A stretch of DNA of 64,000 nucleotides from Platerodrilus igneus (GCA_036346225.1 JARFIW010000831.1:3968001-4032000), one strand, 5' to 3'; positions 20,771-32,696 are shown, counted from the stretch's first letter. The notes: generated from the letters alone by a model not told the origin. A program made the numbers and translations.

Positions 20771-21229
20771 ACTAGCTAAAATGTCATTTACGCTATTTGT
20801 CTCTCTGGTTATTATATGAGATAACTATAAGAACTTACAAGTAAGCGTATTTTTAAAAAGACGAGTAAAGTCATCCTAAAAATTTGATAAATACAATAAT
20901 CAACTTCATCATAAAAAATTCAGTTCAATTAATGATTTAATATATCAAAGTGATTTTCAACTTGATCTCCGTTTCCTAGTTACCTACGTCTTCAGACCGT
21001 TATTTAATCGCAGGTTGTGGTGGGAGGATAGTTGGGTAAAGAATTGTGCGCCATTAGACGTTCTACGCAGTCATCAATAGTAGTTTATAGTGTTTTTTGT
21101 GTCTCGTTATTATATATTTTGTGTGGCCACGGCGTAGATTCAGTGAATCAGGTAAGAATGTTTATTGATCGTCATTTACGCTACTTTAAAAAACACAAAT
21201 TTAATGTTCAGTATTTAAAGGACATTAGA
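20771..21229. other. Unrecognised stretch
   Basis: A plus-strand frame from 21,032 runs to a good splice donor (cag|gtaagaatg at about 21,152) but has no recognised motif. It might be an upstream exon of an unidentified gene. Nothing else was seen. Confidence 0.3.
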
Positions 21230-21410
21230 ATCAGAGGTAGGAAAAATAAAAGTAGAGGTAGACCTAGGTTAGACTACTGCACACAGATAGTGAAAGATAT
21301 AGGCTGTGAGAATTTCAGGAAAATGTGTAGCCTAGCTCAGAATAGAAATCAAGGGAGGTACGCTTCCAACCAGTCGCAAGATGAAAAAACTATTGACAAA
21401 ATTAATAACT
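21230..21410 (+). pseudogene. Second copy of the EN-RT element C-terminal tail
   Basis: SRGRPRLDYCTQIVKDIGCE, MCSLAQNRNQG and YASNQSQD match the tail of the element at 3,536-3,690, base by base as well as in translation. This is a 5'-truncated insertion of about 180 bp. Confidence 0.75.
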
Positions 21411-22485
21411 TATTACGTTTATTTTCAACGATAGACTCAAATACGTCCTTTTTGTGGTAATTCGTTTTTCATTCACATAGCTTCTGTTTCTATTCAAAAC
21501 CTCATCCTGTATTCTTAACTCGTTATAATAGTACGCGCAATCATAATATTTTCTTCTAATCTATTTATTCTAAAACGAAAATTTATTTGATAAATTAAAT
21601 AGTCAATACCTTGTTTTAGGTATCCATTAATTTGTTAAAAATTCCGATAACGTATAATTGCTTTGTTTTGTGTTTCCCTTTTAAAGACGTGTCGTAATAA
21701 TAGATACTACTATTAGTTGAAAGCGTGTTGTCAAGTTTGCTAATCGTGCTTTCGATAACGCGAGGATTGCTGTTCGAACTCGTGTTATTTGAACCCATTT
21801 TTAATTTGATTCTGCAGCTTGTGCCTTGAAATATTTTCTACATTACTCGTCCCAGTACTTCAAAAGCGATGCACGTTTTTTCGTTCGACAAGTAGGAGGT
21901 ATCTTGCGTGTATTGCTCTTAACTGGAGGCCAAATTGGTTCTTTCTTTTTGTAGGCCCAACTGTACGTTGACGTAGACCAACTGCTTTTGTCTGTAGACC
22001 GCTACTGCAGCTACGGTGGCAGGGTGAATGGATCCTGACTGCCGAGGCGTTACTGTGCGACTCACACCCGACGACTTGCAAGATAAGCATTCCGACGCAT
22101 GAAGGTATGTGACTCGTTTTCTTTTATGCACATCGAAGATTATTATGTATCAGCGATTGATGCTTCGGTACATTTTACAATTCAAAAACCTAGACAGTCT
22201 CTATGTATCAAACTATTGGCTAGAAAAGGAGATAGAAGACTTGTGTGTCGATTTAAATTTTAAGCTACGAATAGAATTAGATAAAATTAAAACCACTCCA
22301 AACAAACATAAAGAAAATACTGTTTTCTGTGTATAACTTTTTATTAAAATTAAGTTTAAATGACTTCATGCTTGGTATTAAATATTTTTAAATTTTGTTA
22401 TGTATAATGTCAGAATACACATTCTAGAATAGTATTACATTGTTCTTTATTTATAAAAGACTATGACGTCACCACGAAATAGCAG
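21411..22485. other. Unrecognised stretch
   Basis: Several 60-76 codon frames overlap on both strands between 21,616 and 22,336 without family motifs. No repeat or RNA was recognised. Confidence 0.35.
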
Positions 22486-22487
22486 TC

Positions 22488-22612
22488 GCACAGAGAGAGA
22501 TGCGCATGGGTAGGGGCGCGCACTGGTAGGGTTGCGCACGGGCAAGGGTGCGCACGGGCATGAGTCGCGAGCGCGCAGGGGTGCGCATGGGCTGGGATGT
22601 GTCTGCGCGTAC
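22488..22612. repeat. GC-rich degenerate minisatellite
   Basis: The phrase gtgcgcacgggcaaggg recurs with variation (gatgcgcatgggtaggg, gcgcgcactggtagggt, gtgcgcacgggcatgag, gtgcgcatgggctggg), units of roughly 16-18 bp. The block is conspicuous in AT-rich surroundings. Confidence 0.7.
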
Positions 22613-24909
22613 ACGAGGGAAGCAGAAGTTAACAGGTAAGCATCTAATTCTTTATTTTGAGTGGTATGGAGTACTTGCCGGTGTATAAATCCGGAGTGAA
22701 ACATGATTTGTACACGCAGCTTATTAATAAAATTAGTTTATCGAGCGAAGATGACAAGCATAACGTCATTCCTAATAGTACAGCAATCTACGCATGGGGG
22801 GGCATAAAGATATAGGTCTAAGATAGTTGTTTATATTTGTATAGATTTTGTAAATCTATTGTATATATTAGTTTTCAAATTCCATAATTTTTAAGTTTCT
22901 CGCCCACCTTCCAAATCCTTCCTGCTTCTATCCCGGTTGACGGAGTATGCGTGTTATCTCCACGTGGTGTTCGCGGGACACAGCAATTTTACATTTCTAG
23001 GAAAATGGTTGGTTAAAGCATATGTCTTGGGTAGCGAAAAAAGGGTTTTAAAGATGGAGTTAAATAAAGATGGGTAAAAATGAAAGGTTTGGGTCTTTAA
23101 AAGGCGTGAATTTGTAAGGGGTGGTTCTATTTAAAATCTATTTACAGATTTGGGTTCCCTAGAAAAATCTAATATTAGTTGATACCAAAAAAGATATATT
23201 TATCTTAAAAAAGTGACTACTCCGCGGATAATAGATACAATATACCACCTGTCAACAAAAAAGTTGTAGGGAAATTTAAAGACGAATTTAATGGAGTCTA
23301 GTATTAGAATACGTTGGTACAAAAGCCAAGTCCTACCGCATTGTAAGCGAGAAAGACACGATTAAAAAGAATAAAGGGGTCTCGCGAAGTGTAGTTAAGT
23401 AAAACCGAGGATCCTATAACCTATAACGATCATATATTTTCAAAGGGGGTGGGCATGCAACTACGCAACAGTGCGTAGAAGAATAAGGATTCTCTCCAAT
23501 AAAAAATTAAAGTTTCCATGTACGTACCACCAGTCATTAGGAAATGGTAGAAATGTTAAACCTATAAAGGCGATTAGTAATTGTGGTTTAGAAAAATAGT
23601 AGTTTTCATGAACTAAACAAAATAGCTTGGGCTGATTAATGTATATGGTTACATATTCTCGTACACATACACAAACATCTGCTTACCTCCGCATACGGAC
23701 ATGGAGATGCCGGTAGTTTTTGTTTAACAAATAGTAGGAAAGAAACATTAGGCGTTAGTGTGGAAGCCTATCGGATCGTTGGATTCAAAAAGAACGGTGC
23801 GGCGGGATGTATGGTGGTTCCCGTTAGAATAATCAAAAGTGGTTAATCGATCGTATTAGCTGTTTAAATATGCGAAAGTGTAAAGGCCTACATAAACAAA
23901 ATTTAATTATCAGACAAAAAAGTACGCGATGTGCTATACTTTTAAAGAAAGTATAGAATGGTGCTTTGCAGCGGTCCTAGCAGTAAAAAAGGCGACTGAC
24001 TTTTTCAAGCAACTACAATGTACTTACTACTTACTTGTACTTACTACAATGTATTATACAGCGCACTGTTAGTTTACGGGTAGCTCGTACGTGTAATTGA
24101 TCACGACTTAAAGATCCCCCGGAGGTTTAAAAATTCTGAGACCATTGTCGTTTGAAAAATGTTTGGAAATTATCAGAACGGGGGCGGGTCGAAGTATAAG
24201 TTAGATGTATGATTGGCCGAGTCTTTTCTACCTTATACGAGGATATCGGAAGTTAACAGACATCGAGCATCTAATTCTCTATTTGGGCGATATCAAGTAC
24301 TTACCGGTTCTAGAAATAATTACGTGCTACCGAGCGCTATGCGGAAGATTTGGTTCTAGGAAATGAGTAACCTACGAAAGTACGGAATACTTGGTATTAA
24401 TGCTAATTGGTTTAGTGATCGCGCTTGTGCACTCTTCGAGTGTCTTTAACAATCTTAGATTGTTTCCAAAGAAAATATTCAAACCTACCATTTCCGAAAA
24501 TATGATGTAGAAGTTATTTAAAATTAAATTGCTTTATTAGTAAGTATTCTGTAGACAACAAGTTTGGTATTCCCTTAATAAAGGTTTAAAGTGTTTTATT
24601 AAGTTTTTGTTTATAGTAGCACTGCATCTTCTACCACACGACTTGCAACCAATTTGTGTGCGTGCTTTTTTTTGGATTTTTAATATGCACGCAATGCGAT
24701 TATTGATTCGTATAACATGGAAGACGTTCTTCCGGTGTTTCTACTAACTGCATTCGCACCATGGACAATGCGAATCGGGTGCATGCATTGGTGCTAAATG
24801 TACTGGACGAGCAGCAAGGATTGGCAAAAGATGATGTCATTTAGTCCCCCGCTGAATCCTCAACTTCGTTCGGCCGTCTTCGGAATCCGTTGGTTTGCAT
24901 TCTATAGGG
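22613..24909. other. Unrecognised stretch left of the Polinton
   Basis: Two related segments, starting agaagttaacaggtaagcat (22,623) and gaagttaacagacatcgagc (24,248), both continue with catctaattct and agtacttgccgg/agtacttaccgg. They form a direct repeat about 1.6 kb apart. No coding sense was recognised. The stretch should represent the upstream flank of the gene found at 40,941 (see the insertion-site finding). Confidence 0.4.
23092..23215 (+). repeat. Single unit related to the 335-bp satellite
   Basis: gtaaggggtggttctattt, aaatctatttacagatttgg and ctaatattagttgataccaa match consecutive parts of the satellite at 41.9-43.3 kb, with an internal deletion. The same family therefore lies on both sides of the Polinton. 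Confidence 0.6.
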
Positions 24910-24915
24910 TATATA
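24910..24915. repeat. Polinton target-site duplication, left
   Basis: tatata, repeated at 40,865-40,870. Polintons characteristically make 6-bp duplications. Confidence 0.85.
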
Positions 24916-26176
24916 AGTAGTGAGGTAGGGCCGGTCCTACTTCAAAACGCGACAGACGTATTTTCCATGTGTAGAATACGGCTGAATCGTTTTGAATTAG
25001 GATCGGCCCTATATGATTTCAATGTAAAATAGTCGTGAAAACATTTCAATGTAAAATAGTTGTGAAAACATGAATTCTTCTATACTTTCAATGTAAAATG
25101 CCTGTGGGCACGTTTTGAATTAGGATCGGCTTTATATTACTTTCAATGAAACACACACGTATGTTGAAAAGTGCAGAGAAGAATGTGTGTAGCTGTTTTG
25201 AATTCGGTTTTCTATCGAGAAGTTAGACGTGCACCGTTTTGAATTAGGATCGGCGTTATATACTTTTAATGTAAAATGTGAAAACCTGAATTCTTTTCAA
25301 ATGTAAAATACTTGTGGGCACGTTTTGAATTAGGATCGGCTTTATATTACTTTCAATGTAACACACGTATGTTGAAAATGTAAGTGCAGAGAAAATGTGT
25401 GTAGCTGTTTTGAATTTGGTTTTCTAGTTAGAAGTTATAAAGTATGACAGATGCAAAAAAATATCGCATTCAAGTCAATTGTGTTTAAACGTGCACCGTT
25501 TTGAATTAGGATCGGCGTTATATACTTTTAATGTAAAAATGTGAAAACCTGAATTCTTTTCAAATGTCAAATACTTGTAGGCACGTTTTGAATTAGGATC
25601 GGCTTTATATTACTTTCAATGGAACACACGTATATTGAAAAATGTAAGTGCAGAGAAAATGTGTATATGTTTTGAATTTGGTTTTCTAGCTAGTTATAAA
25701 GTATGACAGATGCAAAAAAATATCGCATTCAAGTCAATTGTGTTTAACACGTGCACCGTTTTGAATTAGGATCGGCGTTATATACTTTTAATGTAAAATG
25801 TGAAAACCTGAATTCTTTTCAAATGTAAAATACTTGTAGGCACGTTTTGAATTAGGATCGGCTTTATATTACTTTCAATGGGACACACGTATATTGAAAA
25901 AATGTAAGTGCAGAGAAAATGTGTGTAGACGTTTTGAATTTGGTTTTCTAGCTAGAAGTTATAAAGTATGACAGATGCAAAATATTGCATTCAAGTCAAT
26001 TGTGTTTAATTAAAGTGGATTCTGATTTATGTTTAGAGGCTGCAAACACACATGGGCCGGTTTCAATTCAAAATGTGTTCACTCTTGTGATAGGTTGAAA
26101 AGTGGGTTGGCAAAGTACGCAGATGGTGGTAATCTGCTATATAAGGAGATTGCTCCTAATATTAATTTAATTAGTC
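24916..26176. repeat. Polinton left terminal inverted repeat with iterons
   Basis: 1,261 bp matching the inverse of 40,038-40,864. It carries eight copies of cgttttgaattaggatcgg starting at 24,988, 25,111, 25,234, 25,321, 25,497, 25,584, 25,757 and 25,843. The last several alternate at about 87 and 175 bp, so the basic unit is about 260 bp. The outermost copy is inverted relative to cggtcctacttcaaaacg at 24,932, giving a terminal hairpin. Confidence 0.9.
26138..26146 (+). promoter_or_regulatory. TATA box inside left inverted repeat
   Basis: tatataagg lies 52 bp before the ATG at 26,190 and just inside the inner edge of the repeat. The same box, inverted, stands before the minus-strand gene at the other end. 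Confidence 0.5.
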
Positions 26177-26189
26177 AAAGAAAAGCAAT

Positions 26190-26486
26190 ATGGATTTTAA
26201 TACTCTTAATAAAACCACATATCGCAAACCTTATGTAAATTTAAAAGATATTATAGTGAATAAGAGGTTTAAAGTTTTAAAAGTGGAAACACTCAAGACA
26301 AAATATGGAGATAGAGTATTAGTGGAAACAGAAGAGTTCAAGAGTATATTGCCATTGAGATATTTTGAATACCTTCAAGCACATGGAGTGAAACAATTAA
26401 ATGAAAGTATTGGCTCGAACAAACACGTTTACATAACTAGTAAGGGATCGATCGGTCTAACTGTCAACATAGAATTTTCAGAATAA
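26190..26486 (+). CDS. Polinton-associated 98-aa protein, intact
   Basis: An open frame of 98 codons starting 13 bp inside the left inverted repeat edge. KRFKVLKVETLKTKYGDRVL followed by VETEEFKSILPLRYFEYL and HVYITSKGSIGLTV resembles a small protein recurrent in insect Polintons and related elements. It has alternating beta-strand pattern, K-T-K-Y-G in a turn, and I-x-L-P-x-R-(F/Y). The pattern would suit an OB-fold nucleic-acid-binding protein helping DNA replication, but that is inference. The frame is undamaged although much of the element is broken. TATA box at 26,138. Confidence 0.7.
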   Translation: MDFNTLNKTTYRKPYVNLKDIIVNKRFKVLKVETLKTKYGDRVLVETEEFKSILPLRYFEYLQAHGVKQLNESIGSNKHVYITSKGSIGLTVNIEFSE

Positions 26487-26689
26487 TATGTCACTAATTT
26501 AAGAAATTAGTTTATTATTATAACACATCTAAGTCGATTGTATAAAAAAATTATGTATTAAATTAAAGTGGATTCTGATTTATGTGCGTTTTACTTCGAG
26601 TTTACTACCTTGTTTAAAGAAAGTCTTGTTTCAAAAGAGAAACTATTATAAAATACTTTTTATTTTACAAAATTGTTGAATATTTTGAT

Positions 26690-27309
26690 CTAACTATTTA
26701 TAAATGAAAAAGTATTTATTAACTCACGTTCTTGAAGTAACTGCTGCTCCCTCACCGCTAGTTCATTTTTTTTTTGCTTTATTATTTCTAGCTCCAAATA
26801 TATACAACGCAGTAGCTTCTCTCCACGCTTTTTAAATGCGTTAAGCAACTCTACTGCATCATCTTCGTAGGATTTGTCATCTTCACAGCAAACAGTCATA
26901 TTTGATTCTGTACATAACTTTTTCATAGCCGACATGTTTTTGCCTGATCTGTGAGCATAACATAGAAGATTATTGTAGGTTCACCTTTTCTTTTGTATAC
27001 TACCTGATGTTTCTGAGAGGTTCAGAGTGTATCAACGATTCTACGATAGCCTCAGAATTTCCAGAATGGTTTTTTGATCTAATGTAACTTATAAATTAGT
27101 AGTGTTTTAAAAAACACATGTATAAATGTGAAAAGCACTTACCGTGATATATCTATTACGTCACTATCAAAAATAGCAGCAGTATCGAGTTGAGCCGAAG
27201 AACAACCAAAAACTTCTTTAATCACGTCTTCGTCAGAATGTAATATAAATTGCTCTAGAACTTTTACGTTGGTACTATTACAATTTTTGACTGATGACAA
27301 GTTACTCAT
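26690..27309 (-). CDS. Three-exon gene of unknown function inside the Polinton
   Basis: Exon 1 27,309-27,143 (ATG opening MSNLSSVKNCNSTNVKV), exon 2 27,078-27,004, exon 3 26,948-26,690. Donors cg|gtaagt and ag|gtagta and acceptors attag|a and cacag|a follow the GT-AG rule. Both junctions are phase 2 and the joined frame of about 166 codons is uninterrupted. The C-terminal part is acidic, then a coiled coil (LELEIIKQKKNELAVREQQ) ending FSFINS. No family was recognised. The introns are very short (64 and 55 bp). It lies between the terminal small gene and the polymerase, opposite to both. It may be a captured host gene or a lineage-specific Polinton cargo gene, for example a DNA-binding or regulatory protein. 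Function unknown. Confidence 0.65.
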
Positions 27310-27403
27310 TTTTTAAAAAGTTGCTAGTAATAGTAACTAATAATTATACAAGAGATCTGATTGAATACTGTTGGTAAATCTACGTGAAGTATTTATATTA
27401 AAT

Positions 27404-27935
27404 AATAAACTGATCTGTTAGAAAAATTAAAATTTGCATCGTTTTTCTGAAAAAATTCAGCTCTGTAATCTATTCTAATGAACAAAACAGTATGTAAGCG
27501 AATATAATTATACCTCAGCAGAAAATAATGAATTAGTTTCATTGTATGAAAAGAAATTGCAATGAATGCACATAATAAAACCCTAAATTAGATTTATTTC
27601 GTTTAGATTACCGCTGTATAAGAATTTTTAAAGGTACTGCTAAGCAGAAATAATGAATTGCATTCAAGTAATAAACTGATCTGTTAGAAAAATTAAAATT
27701 TGCCTCGTTTTCTGAAAAATTCAGCTCTATAATCTATTCTAATAAACAAAACAGTATGTAAGCGAATATAATTATACCTCAGCAGAAATAATGAATTAGT
27801 TTCATTGTATGAAAAGAAATTGCAATGAATGCACATAATAAAACCCTAAATTATATTTATTTCGTTTATATTACCGCTGTATAAGAATTTTTTTGAAAGG
27901 TACTGCTCAGCAGAAATAATGAATTACATTCATTG
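27404..27935. repeat. 266-bp tandem duplication in the Polinton
   Basis: The unit starting aataaactgatctgttag at 27,404 recurs at 27,670 with few changes, both copies ending around cagcagaaataatgaatt(a/g)c. It is non-coding and lies upstream of the spliced gene and ahead of the polymerase. Confidence 0.85.
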
Positions 27936-28040
27936 TCTGAAAAATAAATTGCAAAAAAAGGCGCTGCATATATAGGGATATAGTAATTTGTGCGAATCAT
28001 GCTGAATTTTTGTAGTAAACGCTAGATGATTATGTATGTT

Positions 28041-28100
28041 CCATTGAAAGTAATATAAAGCCGATCCTAATTCAGGTTTTCACATTTTTCATATGTATCC
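28041..28100 (-). repeat. Internal fragment of the inverted-repeat iteron
   Basis: ccattgaaagtaatataaag, ccgatcctaattca and ggttttcacatttt are terminal-repeat phrases. Here they stand 1.9 kb inside the inner edge of the left repeat, in the orientation of the right repeat. Confidence 0.65.
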
Positions 28101-28578
28101 ATAAAAATAGCGCTGTAATGATTGTGTGTATTTTTCTGTATACACATCATAAAATCAAAGGTCATATAAAACATTTTTCATAGTAAACGTATCTGAATGA
28201 AAAATGATGTTGTATGCGAATTCCTTTTACAGCTGTTTTGCACAAAGTCGCCTTCAGTTTGTAAATACTGGAAATGCTTGCTTAGCGAATTGTTTGTCAT
28301 AGTTACGTACTGAATGCAAACTCTGCTTGAAAATCATCTTGAATAAAAACGTAAATAAAGGAGATTTTTTAACAATTGCATTCAAAGCAATTCGCTATGC
28401 AATTATTTTGATTTGATGCTATTTCTTTTTTACAGTTGTTTTGCTTGCGTGTTTTCCGTAAACTCAGATGAATGAACCTTTTTGAAATTGTTTTGCTTAC
28501 GTCAGATGATATTTGGTATAAATATTAAATAGAGAAATACGTATATTGAGTAGTGTATTTTGATTTTATATAGAATCA

Positions 28579-31500
28579 TGAATGCTGAAACCGTATCCGA
28601 GATTAGTGAAGCAATTGTGAGATTAACTGTAAAATGCGTGAATTTATTGAAAACAGTGAATGAAATAACGAAACACATTTTAGTTATCAAAGCAAATATT
28701 AGTATATTGAAGCTTGCTATTAGAAATAAGATATACGAAAACAATCGACAAGAAAATCCTAGTAGACTGGAATCTAATTTAGCATATCTTAAAAGCTACC
28801 TTGTACGATTGAGGCACTTGAAACGCACTTTGGAATATCGTGGAAAAGGTGTTGATTCAACGCTTTCTAGAGGTCATACTCGAAAAAATTTGATTTGGCA
28901 TGATGTACAATCATGTTTTGGAAGTCGAATAATTACGGGACTTATTACCAATTTAAATTATAGAGATCCTCTAGTGTTCTTAGACAAGGCGTTTGCTAGT
29001 TTTAAACGCAAGATTGTTGCTTGCTTAAAAAAGTCAATGTTGAAAGTTAATGTAATATTTGCAGCTAACTTTGTTAAGCCTACAACTGGCGAAATGGATT
29101 TGAAAACGTTTCCTACTGCAAATCGTCACATCGATATAAATACCAATCTCAAGCTATGGTATAAGGAGAACGTATTGAACAAGATTTCGAAGCGATTAGA
29201 AGAATTTAGCGAGAAAGATTCTGGTTGGGCAATCCGAGAAGTTTTACACTTGAAGGTAAATATAAACAATCATGATCCACTTAAAGGAGGGTGTTCAACG
29301 TTTGTACCGGTCCCGGACTTTATAAAAAGAAAAAGCTGTGGTAAATGTAATAAATAACGATCAACATTGCATTCTTTGGAGCTTGGTTTCCGCTTTATTT
29401 CCTGCTAAACAAAATAGTCATAGAACATCTAGCTATCCACATTTTGATACAGTATTACGCTACAATTCAATTCAGTTTCCAATTGCATTAAAAGACATAA
29501 AAAATTGAAAAGCTTAACAATCTCGCAATTAACCTATATTGTATAGAAAATGCTAAAATACTACCATTTTGTTTAAGTGAAAATTTTAAAAATTGAACCT
29601 ATTAATCTGTTAGTTTTAAATAATGATTCCTTACAATATGCTCGTCTTACAAATGCTAATGAGAATCACTTTCATTTTACTTGGATTAAGGATATGTCAA
29701 AATTATTTGCAAAACAGTTGTCTTCACATCACCATAAAAATTTTTTGTTATAGATGTTTAAATAATTTTAGTACAGCAGCATTACTTAAGCGTCATTCGA
29801 ATTATTGCGAAAACAGAATACTTGCTCAATAAGATTACCTGAAGAATCTGAAAAGTATCTAACATTTAAACATTTCCACTATCAAGAAAAAGTATCATTT
29901 GTAGTTTATGCAGATCTCGAATGTATACTAGAACCATGCAATGAGTCTGAGGTAATATTAAACACAGTTCGTTACCAAAGGCATATACCCTTTAGTGTAG
30001 CGTATTATTTGAAATGCTCGTATGATAATAAATATTCCAAATTTCAATTGTATCGCGGGAAGGATTGTATAGAATGGTTTGTTGCTCAATTGAAACTGAT
30101 TTCAGAAACGACTAATAAAATTTTCTGTAACCCAAAACCTATGAATCCTTTAACGGAAGAACAAAAGTCAACATTTAAATTTGCCCTTCACTGTCACATT
30201 TGCAATAAACCTTTTAGTATAGATGATATTAGAGTTCGCGATCACTGCCACTTTACAGGTGAATTTCGAGGAGTGGCTCATCAAGATTGCAACATCAATT
30301 ATCATAATTTTATATGATACCGGTAGTTTTTCATAACTTATCAGGCTACGATTCGCATTTCATTATTAAAAATCTCGTTAGAGTTGTCAGGTTCGTTAAA
30401 CATTCTGCCAATAAATAAGGAAAATACATATCTTTTACAAAATATGTAAAAGGTATGAAAGTTAGTTTTAGATTTATCGATTCATTCAGGTTTATGGCAT
30501 CTAGCATCGAAAAATTAGCTTCCTACTTAGATGATAATAAAAAATCCATCACCAGGGAAAATTGTAACACTGATAATGAGTTTCAGTTACTTACGCGCAA
30601 AGGCATATTTCCTATGATTACATTAACTCTTGGGATAGACTCAATGAAACCGATTTACCCTGTAAAACAGCATTCTTTAATCGTTTACGCAATGAAGAAA
30701 TATCAGATGAAGACTACAATCATGCTAAACACGTTTGGCAAACATTTAATATAAAAACACTAGGGGACTATTCAGACCTATATTTAAAAACAGATGTACT
30801 GCTCTTGTCTGATATATTTGAAAACTTTAGAAAAACTTGTATGTTCACGTATAAGTTAGATCCGCTTCACTACTTTACGGCTCCTGGTTTAGCTCTAGAT
30901 GCGATGTTAAAAACGACGAACGTTAAACTCGAGTTGCTTACTGATATTGAAAAATAATGTTTTTAGAACGGGGAATTCGTGGCGGTGTTTCTCAATGTTC
31001 GAATAGATATGCTAAAGCAAATAACAAATATATGAATGCAGATTATGATCCAAATTTCGATTCTAAATATTTAATGTATTTTGATGTTAATAATTTATAT
31101 GGGGCTGCAATGTCTGAATATCTTCCATATGGAGATTTTGAATTTTTAGATGGTACCAGTCCAGATATAGTACGTTTAGACATACTTAATATTCCCGATG
31201 ATTCTGATGTAGGATATATTTTTGAATGCGATTTACACTATCCAGTATCTTTACATGAAATACACAGTGACTTACCTTTGGCGCCTGAACATATGATACC
31301 ACCAGTACCTTCAAATAAATCAAACTTAAAGAAATTACTTACAACTTTATATCCAAAACTCAACTATATTATTCACTATAAGAATTTAAAATGTATTTAA
31401 GCTACGGTTTAGAACTGAAAAAATTCATAAGGTACTTCGATTTAAACAAGCCCTTGGTTAAAAGAATACATTGATTTGAATACGAAATTAAGACAACAGT

Positions 31501-32365
31501 CAAAAACAGTTTCGATATATGCTTTTATAAAATATGATAAATTCGGTTTATGGAAAATGATGGAAAACGTACGGAAAAGGAAAGATGTGAAATTAGTGAG
31601 CAAATGGGAAGGGCGGTTTGGAGCTCGTAGTTACATAGCGAAGTTTAATTTTCATAGTTGCACTGTGTTAGACAAAGATCTAGTCTTAATAGAAATGAAT
31701 AAATTAGAGGTTTATTTAAACAAACCCATTTATGTAGGTTTTCTATTCTAGATATTTCAAAACCTATTTATATGAATTTCACTATAGTTATATAAAATCG
31801 CAATTTGCTAACAAAGCAAAGTTACTGTATACAGATACGGATAGTTTGATATACGAGTTTAGCGTTGAAGATATTTACTCTTATATCAAACAAGATATTC
31901 ATAGATTTGATACTTCCGATTACGACCCTCATAACAAATATCATATTCCATTATCAAATAAAAAGTTCCTGGTATTATGAAAGATGAAAACAATGGTGAT
32001 ATCATGCTAGAGTTTGTAGGGCTTAGATCTAAAATGTACACTTACAGAGTTCAGGATAGGATAATAAAAAGTCAAAGGGATCTTCCTTAGCAAGTATTAA
32101 GCAAATTTCTTTTGATGATTATAAGAATGCTTTGTTTTATAACCAGTCTGTACAGAAACAACAATGTTTAATTAGATCAGTCAAACATGATGTCTTTACT
32201 ATTAAACAAAACAAAATTGTTCTTAATCCAAGTGATGATAAAAGAATTCTTAGTACCTCAACCACTGATACTAAACCTTGGGGTATAACTATACACTCAG
32301 AAATGACTTGTGAAGCTTCAACCGCTGGCTCAAATAAAGAATGCAATTTATTTTATCTCGATTAA
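28579..32365 (+). pseudogene. polB: Polinton DNA polymerase B (protein-primed type)
   Basis: The N-terminal region from MNAETVSEISEAIV (28,579) includes KDSGWAIREVLHLKVNI and NNHDPLKGG at about 29,215-29,295, the pre-polymerase domain of Polintons. After a frameshift comes a zinc-finger-like RCLNNFSTAALLKRH at about 29,755. The 3'-5' exonuclease follows (VVYADLECIL near 29,900; HNLSGYDSHFI near 30,330). Palm motif A is [17 protein letters not shown] near 31,080 and motif C is YTDTDSL near 31,830. The C-terminus is KIVLNPSDDKRIL with KPWGI near 32,275. It would copy the element as linear DNA. Catalytic aspartates are kept, but frame changes or stops near 29,355, 30,318, 30,680, 30,955, 31,400, 31,750 and 32,090 disable it. 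An upstream TATA-like ggtataaatatt lies near 28,514. Confidence 0.92.
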
Positions 32366-32696
32366 CATATAATTTTTTAGTTATAAAACTTCAGTGTTAT
32401 GTTTATACCTGCACAAGTACACCGTTTTTGGATGTATCTAAAATAGGATACCTTTCAATCTGCCTGAGTTTGAACTATATTAGTATAAATGTATTGTGAG
32501 AAAATAGTAGTAATAACCGTTCTGTTTTAAAAATCCAGTTTCTTAATAACATACCAGTTAGTTTATTTGAGAAATGTATAATATGTGAAAGATATTGTAA
32601 AAGCATGTAAAAATATTAATAAATAGACTGTGATTGCTAAATGATTTATTGTTTTTCATAATTTGTAAAGGTACAGTAATAATAATAATAAAGTAA
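32366..32696. other. Gap between converging polymerase and capsid genes
   Basis: AT-rich 330 bp where the plus-strand polymerase and minus-strand capsid gene converge. It contains aataaa-type signals on both strands (for example ataaataga at 32,619) suited to polyadenylation. No gene was seen. Confidence 0.4.

Noticed and set aside
22600..24915. Extension of the Polinton to the left
   Set aside because: The inverted-repeat match ends exactly at 24,916/40,864 with a 6-bp duplication outside it.
26029..26238. Open frame MFRGCKHTWAG... in the left inverted repeat
   Set aside because: It lies in the non-coding inverted repeat, overlaps the TATA box, and is out of frame with the terminal gene.
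32132..32365. Independent small gene after the polymerase
   Set aside because: Its DDKR...KPWG pattern is the polymerase C-terminus displaced by a frameshift.
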